Positions 1-5,611 of a DNA stretch of 6,850 nt are shown in pieces. The stretch comes from Candidatus Pacearchaeota archaeon (lineage in GTDB: Archaea > Nanobdellota > Nanobdellia > Pacearchaeales > GW2011-AR1). A program made the position numbers and the translations under genes. The stretch covers positions 1 through 6,850 of the forward strand of contig JAFCDM010000041.1 of the NCBI GenBank assembly GCA_017609695.1. The letters run 5' to 3'. Position 1 is the first letter of the stretch; each line of letters begins with the position of its first letter. A model generated the notes under the pieces. It was given only the letters and a program-made list of their open reading frames with translations. It was not told the origin of the DNA and ran no database searches.

Positions 1-393
1 AGAAAACAAGTAAAAGAAATAAAAAAAGAATATGAAGATGCACAAGAAAAAATAAAAAACTTTAAATCAAGATTTGATGGAGGAAATATTAGGATATTAT
101 ATGCATTATCAGAAGTGCAAGAACAATTTGGAGAATCAACTTGTTATAAACATGATTTAATTTTCCTAATTCCTGAAAAACAAAAATTTTATGAATTAGA
201 AAGCTTAATGATGGAATATGGAGAATCTTTTTTTGAAAAGCCTTCAAGGAGTTTTTCACATGGTCTTTTTTATATAACTGGAACACCTAAAAAAGATAAA
301 AAAATAAATTCTTCAGGTGAGAAGATTTTAAAGGAATTAGGGATAAATTTTGTCAAATATTTTTTTCAATTACCAATCGGTGGTTTTAGATAA
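1..393 (+). CDS. 3' end of an unrecognised, charged protein
   Basis: The frame is open from the first base of the window to the TAA at 391-393, so this is the C-terminal 130 residues of a longer protein. An internal GTG at 115 is not needed as a start, because the frame continues upstream without a stop. The first ~20 visible residues (KQVKEIKKEYEDAQEKIKNF) are strongly charged with heptad-like spacing and could be the end of a coiled coil. The rest is a mixed alpha/beta-looking segment (e.g. HDLIFLIPEKQKFYELESLM) ending in a short hydrophobic stretch (FVKYFFQLPIGGF). I see no catalytic motif and do not recognise the family. It ends 216 bases before uS12, with promoter-like boxes in between, so it is probably not part of the ribosomal operon. 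That the frame codes is likely from its length in such AT-rich DNA; the function is unknown. Confidence 0.7.
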   Translation, partial: RKQVKEIKKEYEDAQEKIKNFKSRFDGGNIRILYALSEVQEQFGESTCYKHDLIFLIPEKQKFYELESLMMEYGESFFEKPSRSFSHGLFYITGTPKKDKKINSSGEKILKELGINFVKYFFQLPIGGFR

Positions 394-404
394 ATCATAC
401 ATTT

Positions 405-419
405 GCGAAGATTTAAAAA
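405..419 (+). promoter_or_regulatory. BRE/TATA promoter candidate (copy 1 of a shared 16-base box)
   Basis: GCGAAGATTTAAAAA fits an archaeal purine-rich BRE followed by a TATA box (TTTAAAAA, 412-419). The 16 bases GAAGATTTAAAAACCT (407-422) recur exactly at 5264-5279, where they sit at leaderless-promoter distance ahead of a small gene. Here the predicted transcription start (~440) lies far upstream of uS12, so this box would make a long leader or act together with the boxes that follow. Confidence 0.45.
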
Positions 420-429
420 CCTATTTTCT

Positions 430-507
430 AACTAATATTTATAAGTTAATTGATAACTAATGGTTTATAAAACATAAACTACAAAAATAAACTAATAACT
501 TATAAAA
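430..507 (+). promoter_or_regulatory. Triplicated AACTAAT + TATA-like boxes
   Basis: AACTAAT occurs at 430-436, 455-461 and 490-496. Each copy is followed within 2-3 bases by TTATAA as part of a TATA-like sequence (ATTTATAAG, GGTTTATAAAA, AACTTATAAAA). Spacing between copies is 25 and 35 bases. The third (TATA 500-507) is the best placed to serve uS12. They could be three alternative start sites for a highly expressed operon, or decayed copies of one promoter. Confidence 0.4.
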
Positions 508-609
508 TAGAAAAGTTATAGGGGTTAAGCTTAAGCAAGCTGATTTCAAAACTTCTCTTTTAATAAAATTCCAGAAAAAATAAGATTATTAGCTTACTAA
601 AAACATAAA

Positions 610-1032
610 ATGGGACTTAGAAACGCAACAAAATTAATGAAAAATAGAAGAAAATTTAGATGGAAAGATAGAAAATACAGAGTTAGGACTCTGAATTTAT
701 TTGCAAAATCAGACCCTTTAGGTGGAAAAAATCAAGCTAAGGGAATTGTTACTGAAAAAGTTCAAAAAGAAGCAAAACAGCCAAATTCTGCGATGAGGAA
801 ATGTTGCAAAGTTCAGTTAATTAAAAATAGTAAAATTGTAACTGCTTTTATTCCTGGAAATTTAGCTCAAAAGTTTATTGATGAACATGATGAAGTTGTT
901 ATTGAAAGAATTGGGGGAAAACAAGGAAGAAGTAAAGGAGATATTCCAGGAGTTAGGTGGAAAGTTATTAAAGTAAATGATCAACCTCTTGCAAGATTAT
1001 GGTCTGGTAAGATTGAGAAGGGGAGAAGATAA
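610..1032 (+). CDS. rpsL: 30S ribosomal protein uS12 (archaeal type)
   Basis: Ribosomal protein uS12 sits at the decoding centre of the small subunit, where its loops contact the A-site codon-anticodon helix and support decoding accuracy. The 140-residue product has the archaeal/eukaryotic layout: a basic N-terminal arm (KNRRKFRWKDRKYRVR, 11-26), the near-invariant decoding loop KQPNSAMRK (56-64), the OB-fold strand IVTAFIPG (76-83), FIDEHDEVVI (89-98) and GDIPGVRWKVIKV (110-122). Length matches the usual ~140-147. The ATG at 610 gives the full N-terminus and lies in the TAAAATG context shared by other operon genes; no Shine-Dalgarno site is present. It is the first gene of the operon, and its TAA is one base from the next ATG. 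Its stop codon lies inside a 20-base direct repeat (1030-1049). Confidence 0.97.
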   Translation: MGLRNATKLMKNRRKFRWKDRKYRVRTLNLFAKSDPLGGKNQAKGIVTEKVQKEAKQPNSAMRKCCKVQLIKNSKIVTAFIPGNLAQKFIDEHDEVVIERIGGKQGRSKGDIPGVRWKVIKVNDQPLARLWSGKIEKGRR

Positions 1033-1049
1033 AATGGAAGAACAAACAA
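1030..1049 (+). repeat. 20-base direct repeat, upstream copy (uS12 stop / small ORF start)
   Basis: TAAAATGGAAGAACAAACAA here is identical to 1232-1251. It includes the uS12 TAA stop, one spacer base, and the ATG plus the next 13 bases of the small membrane-protein gene. The flanking bases differ (A versus T before; A versus C after), so the match is exactly 20 bases. Confidence 0.95.
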
Positions 1050-1234
1050 ATTATTCTATTGATAATGTCATTGGTCTTTCTGGAATGGCTGCTGGATTTT
1101 TCGGGATGATAAAGGGAGATATTATAGATGATACTAGTTTGTTTTTAACTGGGACTGCAACTTATTTGTTATCCTTTAGTTATTATTGTTTTGCTAAAAG
1201 CAAATTTAATAGAATAAAGAAAAAATTAAATTAA
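1034..1234 (+). CDS. Small two-helix membrane protein, unrecognised, between uS12 and uS7
   Basis: A 66-residue protein with two likely membrane segments, about residues 12-27 (VIGLSGMAAGFFGMIK) and 35-54 (SLFLTGTATYLLSFSYYCFA), joined by a short acidic loop (GDIIDD). The tail is strongly basic (KSKFNRIKKKLN), which predicts both ends inside the cell. The start at 1034 is preferred over an in-frame ATG at 977, because that one lies inside uS12, whereas 1034 follows the uS12 stop by one base. GGGAG at 1021-1025 is a possible weak Shine-Dalgarno site. The gene stops one base before the uS7 ATG, so co-translation with its neighbours is likely. It begins MEEQT, like uS7, because the two starts share a perfect 20-base repeat. 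I do not recognise the family. A non-ribosomal membrane protein between uS12 and uS7 is atypical. Confidence 0.7.
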   Translation: MEEQTNYSIDNVIGLSGMAAGFFGMIKGDIIDDTSLFLTGTATYLLSFSYYCFAKSKFNRIKKKLN

Positions 1235-1251
1235 AATGGAAGAACAAACAA
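1232..1251 (+). repeat. 20-base direct repeat, downstream copy (small ORF stop / uS7 start)
   Basis: Identical to 1030-1049. It again consists of a TAA stop, one spacer base and an ATG start, so both junctions around the small gene have the same stop-start arrangement. This copy is probably the original uS7 start region, since it is the one attached to the conserved gene. Confidence 0.95.
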
Positions 1252-1880
1252 CACAATTTGAAGAATTAGAAGCACAACAAAAGCAAAATCAGTTTAAACT
1301 CTTTGGGATTTATGATGTTTCTGATATTAAGGTAGAAGACCCTGGAATGAGGAGATATATTAATCTTGAACCTAAATTAGTTGTTAAAAGTCAAGGGAGA
1401 ATTAGAGAGAAATTTTCAAAGGGAAAGATTAATTTAATTGAAATTTTTGCAAATTTGATTGCAGTTCCTGGACATAGAGGAAAAAAACACAAGATACAAA
1501 CAAAATGGAAAACAGGAAAATATTCTCAAAATATGAAGATAGTTCTTGATTGTTTGAAAATTATTGAAGAAAAAACAAAACAGAATCCTATTCAAGTTTT
1601 AGTTAAAGCTCTTGAAAATGCAGCACCAAGAGATGGGGTTACTGTTATTGAATATGGTGGAGCAAGATATCCTCAGGCAGTTGATGTTTCCCCCCTTAGA
1701 AGAGTTACAATGACTTTAAGGCACATTGTTCAAGGAAGTTATGATAAATCTTTTAATAAAAAAACAAAGATTATACAGGCCTTAGCTAATGAGATTATTA
1801 AAGCTTATAATAATGATACTGATTCATATGCAATGGCTAAGAAAAATGATTCTGAAAAACAGGCAGATAGTGCTAGGTAA
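1236..1880 (+). CDS. rpsG: 30S ribosomal protein uS7 (archaeal type)
   Basis: uS7 nucleates assembly of the 30S head by binding the 3' major domain of 16S rRNA, and it contacts tRNA near the E site. The 214-residue product shows the archaeal signature order: KLFGIYDVSDIKVEDPGMRRYINL begins at residue 21, followed by NPIQVLVKALENAAPRDG (117-134), YGGARYPQAVDVSPLRRV (140-157) and the helical C-terminus ending KQADSAR. The first ~19 residues (MEEQTTQFEELEAQQKQNQ) are a Gln/Glu-rich extension before the conserved core. No other in-frame ATG occurs before Met38, so the start at 1236 stands. Its first five residues match those of the upstream small gene through the 20-base repeat. It lies one base after that gene and nine bases before EF-2, so these genes are very likely one transcript. 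Confidence 0.97.
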   Translation: MEEQTTQFEELEAQQKQNQFKLFGIYDVSDIKVEDPGMRRYINLEPKLVVKSQGRIREKFSKGKINLIEIFANLIAVPGHRGKKHKIQTKWKTGKYSQNMKIVLDCLKIIEEKTKQNPIQVLVKALENAAPRDGVTVIEYGGARYPQAVDVSPLRRVTMTLRHIVQGSYDKSFNKKTKIIQALANEIIKAYNNDTDSYAMAKKNDSEKQADSAR

Positions 1881-1889
1881 AATTCTAAA

Positions 1890-4079
1890 ATGGCAAAGAA
1901 AGAAACATCATTAGATAAAATAAAGAAGCTTATTGATAGTCAGGACAATATTAGAAATATTGCTACTTCTGCACATATTCACCATGGTAAAACTGCTTTA
2001 ACTGATAATCTTTTAGCTGCTGCTGGACTTATGGCAGAGAAATTAGCAGGAGAGTTAGAGGGGGGTATGGCTACTTGGCAACATGCTGATGAACAAGAAA
2101 GATTACTAACTGTTGATGCTGCAAATGCTTCTATGGTTCATGAATTTGGAGACAAGGAATATCTTATTAATCTAATAGATACACCTGGACATGTTGATTT
2201 TTCTGGTAATGTTACAAGAGCAATGAGAGCTATTGATGGAACTATTGTTTTAGTTTGTGCTTCAGAAGGGATTATGCCTCAAACAGAAACAGTTATTAAA
2301 CAAGCTTTAAGAGAAAGAGTAAAACCTGTTCTTTTTATTAATAAAACAGATAGGTTAATAACAGAATTAAAATTAGGGCCTGAAGAAATGCAAAAAAGAT
2401 TTGTTAAGATAATTGATGATTTTAATTTATTAATAGAGCAAATTGCTGAAAAAGAATATAGAGAAAAATGGAAAGTTAGTGTTGCAGATGGGAGTGTTGC
2501 TTTTGGAAGTGCAAGAGATAATTGGGCTATGTCTGCTCCATTTATGAAAAAAAAAGGAGTTAGTTTTAAAGATGTAATTGATATTTATAGTAAAGAAAAA
2601 GATGAAAGAGAAAAATGGGTATGGGAAAATGCTCCGGTTCATGAAGTTTTATTAGATATGGTAATTAAGCATTTGCCAAGCCCAATAGAGGCTCAAAAAT
2701 ATAGGATTCCTAAAATTTGGCATGGAGATAAAGATTCAGAGTTTGGGAAGGGATTGATTAATTGTGACCCTAAAGCAGAACCAGCATTTGTAATTACAAA
2801 CATTATTATTGATTCTCGTTCTGGAAAAGAAATTTGTGCTGGAAGATTATTTTCAGGAACATTAAAGGCAGGAATGGATGTTTATCTTAATACTGAGAAG
2901 AAAAAACAAAAGATTCAACAAATACTAGTTTATAACGGAATAAAACCTGAACAATTAGAGGAAGTTAGTGCTGGAAATGTTCTTGCTATTTCTGGGATTG
3001 TTAGTGAGGCTGGAGAAACAATAACCACAAAACCAGAAGAAGCATTTGAAAATATAAAACATATCTTTGAACCTGTAATCACAAAATCTATTAGTGTTCC
3101 TAAACCTCAAGACTTACCTAAATTAATTGAAGTTTTGAAAAAAGTTGCAAAAGAAGACCCTACTTTAAAAATTCAGATTAATGAAGAGACTGGTGAAAAT
3201 CTTATGAGTGGGATGGGAGAATTACATTTAGAGATTATTGAAAATAGAATTAAGACTGAAAAAGGAGTTGAAGTTAAAACTTCTGCACCAATTGTTGTTT
3301 ATAGAGAAACAGTTATGAAAAAAGGGAATGCTGGTGAGGGGAAATCCCCTAATAAACATAATATGTTTTTTGTTGAAGTTGAACCTTTAGAAGATGAAGT
3401 TTATCAAGCTATTAAAAAAGGAGAAATCTATGAGGGAAGAAGAAAAAAGAAAGATGAAGAATTATGGAAAAAATTAAGTGAATGTGGAGTTTCAAATGAT
3501 GAAGCTCGTAAGTATAAACAGATCTATAAACACTCTGTTTTTTTAGATAAAACAAAAGGAGAAGTTCATATTGGGGAAGTTATTGATATGGTTATGGATG
3601 GTTTTGAACAAGTTATTGATGCAGGGGTTTTATCTAGAGAACCTTGTATGAAATTAAAAATTTCTTTAGTTGATATTAAATTACATGAGGATGCTATTCA
3701 TAGAGGGCCGGCACAAGTATATCCTGCTATGAGGGATGCAATTAGAATGTCTATTAATTCTGCTACTCCTGTTTTATTTGAACCTGTTCAAACTCTTTTA
3801 GTTGAAGGACCATTAGCTTTTATGGGAGAATTAACAAAACTTTTCCAAAGTAAAAGGGGGCAGATTTTAAATATTGAACAAGGCGCTGGTTTTTTTTCTA
3901 TGAAGGTTAAATTACCTGTTGCAGAAATGATTGGATTGTCAAATGATTTACGTTCTGCAAGTGAAGGTAGGGGAAATTTTAGCATGATAGATCAAACTTT
4001 TGAAAGAGTTCCTCCAAATATACAGCCTGAAGTTATAAAGAAGATTAGAGATAGAAAAGGTTTAGCTGAGAATGAATGA
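1890..4079 (+). CDS. fusA: Translation elongation factor 2 (aEF-2)
   Basis: GTPase that moves tRNAs and mRNA through the ribosome after peptide bond formation. At 729 residues it has the usual archaeal length and domain order: G domain with P-loop AHIHHGKT (28-35), switch I RLLTV (71-75), DTPGH (97-101) and NKTD (151-154); domain II about 295-375; domain III with GMGELHLE (441-448); domain IV; and domain V ending DLRSASEGRG...RKGLAENE. The diphthamide-site motif HEDAIHRGPAQV is intact, with the modified His at 604. Two departures from the family pattern stand out. The P-loop Asp of AHIDHGKT is His31, and the RGIT glycine of switch I is Leu72; Ala36 also replaces a usual Thr. The reading frame is unbroken and all other motifs are conserved, so the protein should be functional. 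It starts at a TAAAATG context without a Shine-Dalgarno site, and its stop overlaps the start of a broken antitoxin gene. Confidence 0.98.
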   Translation: MAKKETSLDKIKKLIDSQDNIRNIATSAHIHHGKTALTDNLLAAAGLMAEKLAGELEGGMATWQHADEQERLLTVDAANASMVHEFGDKEYLINLIDTPGHVDFSGNVTRAMRAIDGTIVLVCASEGIMPQTETVIKQALRERVKPVLFINKTDRLITELKLGPEEMQKRFVKIIDDFNLLIEQIAEKEYREKWKVSVADGSVAFGSARDNWAMSAPFMKKKGVSFKDVIDIYSKEKDEREKWVWENAPVHEVLLDMVIKHLPSPIEAQKYRIPKIWHGDKDSEFGKGLINCDPKAEPAFVITNIIIDSRSGKEICAGRLFSGTLKAGMDVYLNTEKKKQKIQQILVYNGIKPEQLEEVSAGNVLAISGIVSEAGETITTKPEEAFENIKHIFEPVITKSISVPKPQDLPKLIEVLKKVAKEDPTLKIQINEETGENLMSGMGELHLEIIENRIKTEKGVEVKTSAPIVVYRETVMKKGNAGEGKSPNKHNMFFVEVEPLEDEVYQAIKKGEIYEGRRKKKDEELWKKLSECGVSNDEARKYKQIYKHSVFLDKTKGEVHIGEVIDMVMDGFEQVIDAGVLSREPCMKLKISLVDIKLHEDAIHRGPAQVYPAMRDAIRMSINSATPVLFEPVQTLLVEGPLAFMGELTKLFQSKRGQILNIEQGAGFFSMKVKLPVAEMIGLSNDLRSASEGRGNFSMIDQTFERVPPNIQPEVIKKIRDRKGLAENE

Positions 4080-4226
4080 AAATAATCAAAATTTAATTGC
4101 AACTATAGAAGTTTTATCAGATCCTACCTTAAGTTGGGAATAAAAAAAGCATTAGAAGAGGAACAAAGAGGAGAAAAAGGGACTTCTTTAGAAGAATTAA
4201 AAAAAGAACTGGGGTTGTTAATATAA
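4072..4226 (+). pseudogene. Frameshifted RelB-like antitoxin gene, no toxin beside it
   Basis: From the ATG at 4072, which overlaps the EF-2 stop, the frame reads MNENNQNLIATIEVLSDPTL and then hits a stop at 4141-4143 after 23 residues. Shifting frame near 4126-4131 continues as KLGIKKALEE and then SLEELKKELGLLI before TAA at 4224-4226. Joined, the two halves give about 51 residues with the plan of small archaeal RelB-type antitoxins, recognised from memory: an IE-(V/I)-LSDP-x-L core, a helix with GI-(K/R)-x-(A/G)-L-E, and a SLEE(L/V)KKELG tail. Such antitoxins normally neutralise a RelE/ParE-type mRNA interferase or gyrase toxin encoded next to them. The spacing of the two halves fits loss of a single base in the Thr codon. 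No toxin-like gene follows; the next gene is unrelated. It may be a decaying toxin-antitoxin remnant, or a sequencing/assembly error in an orphan antitoxin. Confidence 0.65.
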
Positions 4227-4249
4227 ACAATCTTTAAATCACAATAATT

Positions 4250-4257
4250 CTTAAAAA
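4250..4257 (+). promoter_or_regulatory. TATA-like box for the 145-residue zinc-ribbon-like protein
   Basis: CTTAAAAA (within AATTCTTAAAAAC) is centred about 25 bases before the ATG at 4279, the spacing expected for leaderless archaeal transcription. A second T/A-rich box, CTTTAAAT (4232-4239), lies further upstream. There is no Shine-Dalgarno site before the gene, which fits a leaderless message. Confidence 0.4.
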
Positions 4258-4278
4258 CATGTTTGGTGTTTGGTTTTT

Positions 4279-4716
4279 ATGAATGAGGCATTACAACAAG
4301 AATTAAGAAAAGTTGATTCTTCTTATAAAAACAGGAAGGATGAAGTAGAAAAGGTTTGGGAAGGATTTGATAGAGAAATTGATGGTTTAAATCTAATTGT
4401 TTTTCAAGAATTTGCAAGGGTTTTGGAGGAAATTGAATTACCTGAAAATGCAGAAATAAAAGCTTTTGAAGTTGATTACAATCTTCAACTTAGGAAGTTT
4501 AAAATAGAAATAAAAGAATGGGGTGTTGAAAAGGAGGGAGAATCTTTTTCTGATAGAAGAGGAGGTTATGTTGGTTCTGGTTATTGTGCTCATTGTTATT
4601 TAGAACCAATAATTGCTCATGGTGATAAAGCTGACTCAAAGATAAAAGAATTCAAAAAAGAGTTTAATGTTAATTATATAAGTTATTGGTGTCGATGTGG
4701 AAGAAACCATAAATAA
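4279..4716 (+). CDS. Unrecognised 145-residue protein with a possible C-terminal zinc site
   Basis: The frame is open from a TTG at 4270, but the ATG at 4279 is the better start because the TATA-like box at 4250-4257 would place transcription at about that base. Residues 1-80 are charged and mostly helical in appearance (ELRKVDSSYKNRKDEVEKVW; LRKFKIEIKEW), possibly a coiled coil. The C-terminal part has cysteines at 103 and 106 (YCAHCYLEP) and at 138 and 140 (YWCRCGRNHK), plus histidines at 105, 114 and 144. A CxxC...CxC arrangement could bind one zinc ion. There is no signal peptide or membrane segment, so it is probably cytoplasmic. I do not recognise the family. It lies downstream of the EF-2/antitoxin-relic end and 18 bases ahead of a secreted-protein gene, with which it may be co-transcribed. 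Confidence 0.75.
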   Translation: MNEALQQELRKVDSSYKNRKDEVEKVWEGFDREIDGLNLIVFQEFARVLEEIELPENAEIKAFEVDYNLQLRKFKIEIKEWGVEKEGESFSDRRGGYVGSGYCAHCYLEPIIAHGDKADSKIKEFKKEFNVNYISYWCRCGRNHK

Positions 4717-4734
4717 TTAAAAATTTAAGAAAAA

Positions 4735-5253
4735 ATGAAAAAACAAATAATCTTAACATCTTTATTTTTAATCTTAATCCTAAATTTAAATTTTATTTCC
4801 GCGGGATTATGTTTAGGTAATGATGGATATTATCATGGTTGTGATGATAACAGATATTTTAATGATTGGGATAGAGATTATGATGATTACTATTATCAAC
4901 ATGGAAAATATTACCCAACAAGAGATTACTATTATAGGGATTATTATAAACCAAGATGTTATAAAAAAAGATGTTTAAAAGATGAAGGTTTGCATTATAA
5001 AGATGTTGAAGAATATAAAAGAACAATTGAATATGAATATAAAGATGTTTGGGGAAGTGAAACAATAAAAACCAGTATTAATGAAAAAACAGAAATTGAA
5101 TTGGATTATGATGGACCTTATATGTATCAATCTCATTATATGGGTGGTTGGGATTATAAAGATGGGGGTGGTGATGCAGAGAAAGAGGGGGGTGGGGATA
5201 TATTGTTAAATGTTCCATGGCATTATTCTGAATTCAAAAGATATATTCGCTAA
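4735..5253 (+). CDS. Secreted tyrosine/aspartate-rich protein
   Basis: The 172-residue product starts with a clear Sec-type signal peptide: MKK, a hydrophobic core (IILTSLFLILILNLNFI) and a likely cleavage site after ISA (residue 23). The mature part is unusually rich in tyrosine (26 in the whole protein), aspartate and arginine; residues 31-76 alone hold 15 tyrosines in runs such as DYDDYYYQ and RDYYYRDYYKPR. Four cysteines (26, 36, 75, 80) bracket this segment and could form two disulfides outside the cell. The C-terminal half has an acidic stretch and a glycine-rich patch (KDGGGDAEKEGGGD). No lipobox is present (GLC, with Leu before Cys). It looks like an extracellular or surface-bound protein, perhaps a structural or adhesive one, but this is inference from composition. 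The start follows the previous stop by 18 bases with no Shine-Dalgarno site. Confidence 0.8.
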   Translation: MKKQIILTSLFLILILNLNFISAGLCLGNDGYYHGCDDNRYFNDWDRDYDDYYYQHGKYYPTRDYYYRDYYKPRCYKKRCLKDEGLHYKDVEEYKRTIEYEYKDVWGSETIKTSINEKTEIELDYDGPYMYQSHYMGGWDYKDGGGDAEKEGGGDILLNVPWHYSEFKRYIR

Positions 5254-5263
5254 ATAGATTTAG

Positions 5264-5279
5264 GAAGATTTAAAAACCT
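5264..5279 (+). promoter_or_regulatory. BRE/TATA promoter (copy 2 of the shared 16-base box)
   Basis: GAAGATTTAAAAACCT is identical to 407-422. The TATA box TTTAAAAA (5269-5276) is centred about 29 bases before the ATG at 5302, placing the transcription start at or just before that codon. This spacing is what selects 5302 over the in-frame ATG at 5290, which would lie upstream of the transcript. Confidence 0.55.
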
Positions 5280-5301
5280 CCCAAATAGTATGTTTATTAA
5301 T

Positions 5302-5577
5302 ATGGAATCTTCTATGGAAAGAGATTTACAAGAAGCAGCAAATTGGTGTAAAATGTGTAGTGATTATTGTAGGGATGGAGATTCTAAAGGAGAAAATGTT
5401 TATAGTAGACAAACTAGGGTATATCTTGGTTTAATTAAAGATAATGGTATTAATGGAGATAAGAAACAAAGTAAAGAGTCTAAAATTGCAAGAATGGCAG
5501 AGGAAATATGTAGAAATTGTCTTGGAGATTCTGCAAGAATAAAAGATTATTTAGAAGCTTTTGATATTAAATCATAA
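5302..5577 (+). CDS. Small cysteine-pair protein, unrecognised
   Basis: A 91-residue protein (95 if the upstream ATG at 5290 is used; the promoter position argues against that). It has a cysteine cluster near the N-terminus, C16-x2-C19-x3-C23 (WCKMCSDYC), and a CxxC pair near the C-terminus, C70/C73 (ICRNC). The middle is polar and basic (GDKKQSKESKIAR). The paired cysteines could bind a metal ion, with the two ends brought together by flanking helices, or be redox-active. There is no signal peptide or membrane segment. It has its own promoter, probably with a leaderless transcript. I do not recognise the family. Its stop is followed within three bases by the T-run that opens the 27-base repeat, a plausible terminator for it. 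Confidence 0.7.
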   Translation: MESSMERDLQEAANWCKMCSDYCRDGDSKGENVYSRQTRVYLGLIKDNGINGDKKQSKESKIARMAEEICRNCLGDSARIKDYLEAFDIKS

Positions 5578-5579
5578 AG

Positions 5580-5606
5580 TTTTTGTGATTACGAAAACTT
5601 TATAAA
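5580..5606 (+). repeat. 27-base direct repeat, upstream copy (T-run + BRE/TATA)
   Basis: Perfectly identical to 6737-6763. It opens with TTTTT, a possible terminator for the upstream gene, continues GTGATTA, and ends in a strong archaeal promoter core CGAAAACTTTATAAA (BRE 5592-5598, TATA 5599-5606). This copy ends only five bases before the ATG at 5612. A transcript started the usual ~25 bases from the box centre would therefore begin inside the following gene and miss its start codon. It may be a displaced copy of the tuf promoter rather than a working promoter for this gene. Confidence 0.9.
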
Positions 5607-5611
5607 TGTAA

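Larger units (their letters stand above)
394..609 (+). promoter_or_regulatory. Intergenic regulatory region and leader of the rpsL operon
   Basis: No gene is visible here. Reading downstream, it holds a BRE/TATA box (407-419), then three TATA-like boxes each preceded by AACTAAT (430-507). There is an inverted repeat ATAACTT/AAGTTAT (495-501 and 513-519, 11-base spacer) straddling the last box, and a weaker dyad AGTTA/TAACT (444-448 and 454-458). A possible leader follows, with the palindrome TTAAGCTTAA (525-534) and a 5-bp hairpin AGCTT/AAGCT (528-532 with 537-541). If the last TATA box is used, transcription would start near 529 and give a leader of about 80 bases ahead of the uS12 ATG. No Shine-Dalgarno site precedes that ATG. 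The TATA assignments are by eye; the regulatory role of the dyads and hairpin is inference. Confidence 0.5.

Noticed and set aside
89..286. Minus-strand open frame opposite the first gene
   Set aside because: Low-complexity Ile/Phe/His-rich translation on the complement of an A-rich coding strand; no promoter or family resemblance.
525..596. Structured leader or riboswitch ahead of uS12
   Set aside because: Only a palindrome, a 5-bp hairpin and a 6-base alternative pairing (526-531 with 591-596) are visible; too weak in AT-rich DNA to call an RNA element, so noted only within the intergenic region.
977..1033. Upstream in-frame ATG giving an 85-residue version of the small membrane protein
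   Set aside because: It would begin inside the conserved uS12 frame, while the ATG at 1034 has the operon's normal stop-start spacing and start context.
1831..1850. Resemblance of the uS7 tail (ATGGCTAAGAAAAATG) to the EF-2 start (ATGGCAAAGAAAGAAA), as if another duplicated start
   Set aside because: Lys-rich sequence after SYAM is normal for the archaeal uS7 C-terminus, and the match is imperfect and A-rich.
2430..2642. Minus-strand open frame inside EF-2
   Set aside because: Shadow of the well-conserved EF-2 frame; the translation is Phe/Ser/Ile-rich noise. The same holds for 3788-3985 and 4859-5065.
3890..3897. Run of eight T as a transcription terminator
   Set aside because: It lies within conserved EF-2 coding sequence (GFFS) far from the gene end.
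4735..4812. Lipoprotein signal for the Tyr-rich secreted protein
   Set aside because: The residue before the first cysteine is Leu (AGLC), which does not fit the lipobox requirement for Gly/Ala/Ser; an ordinary signal peptide fits better.
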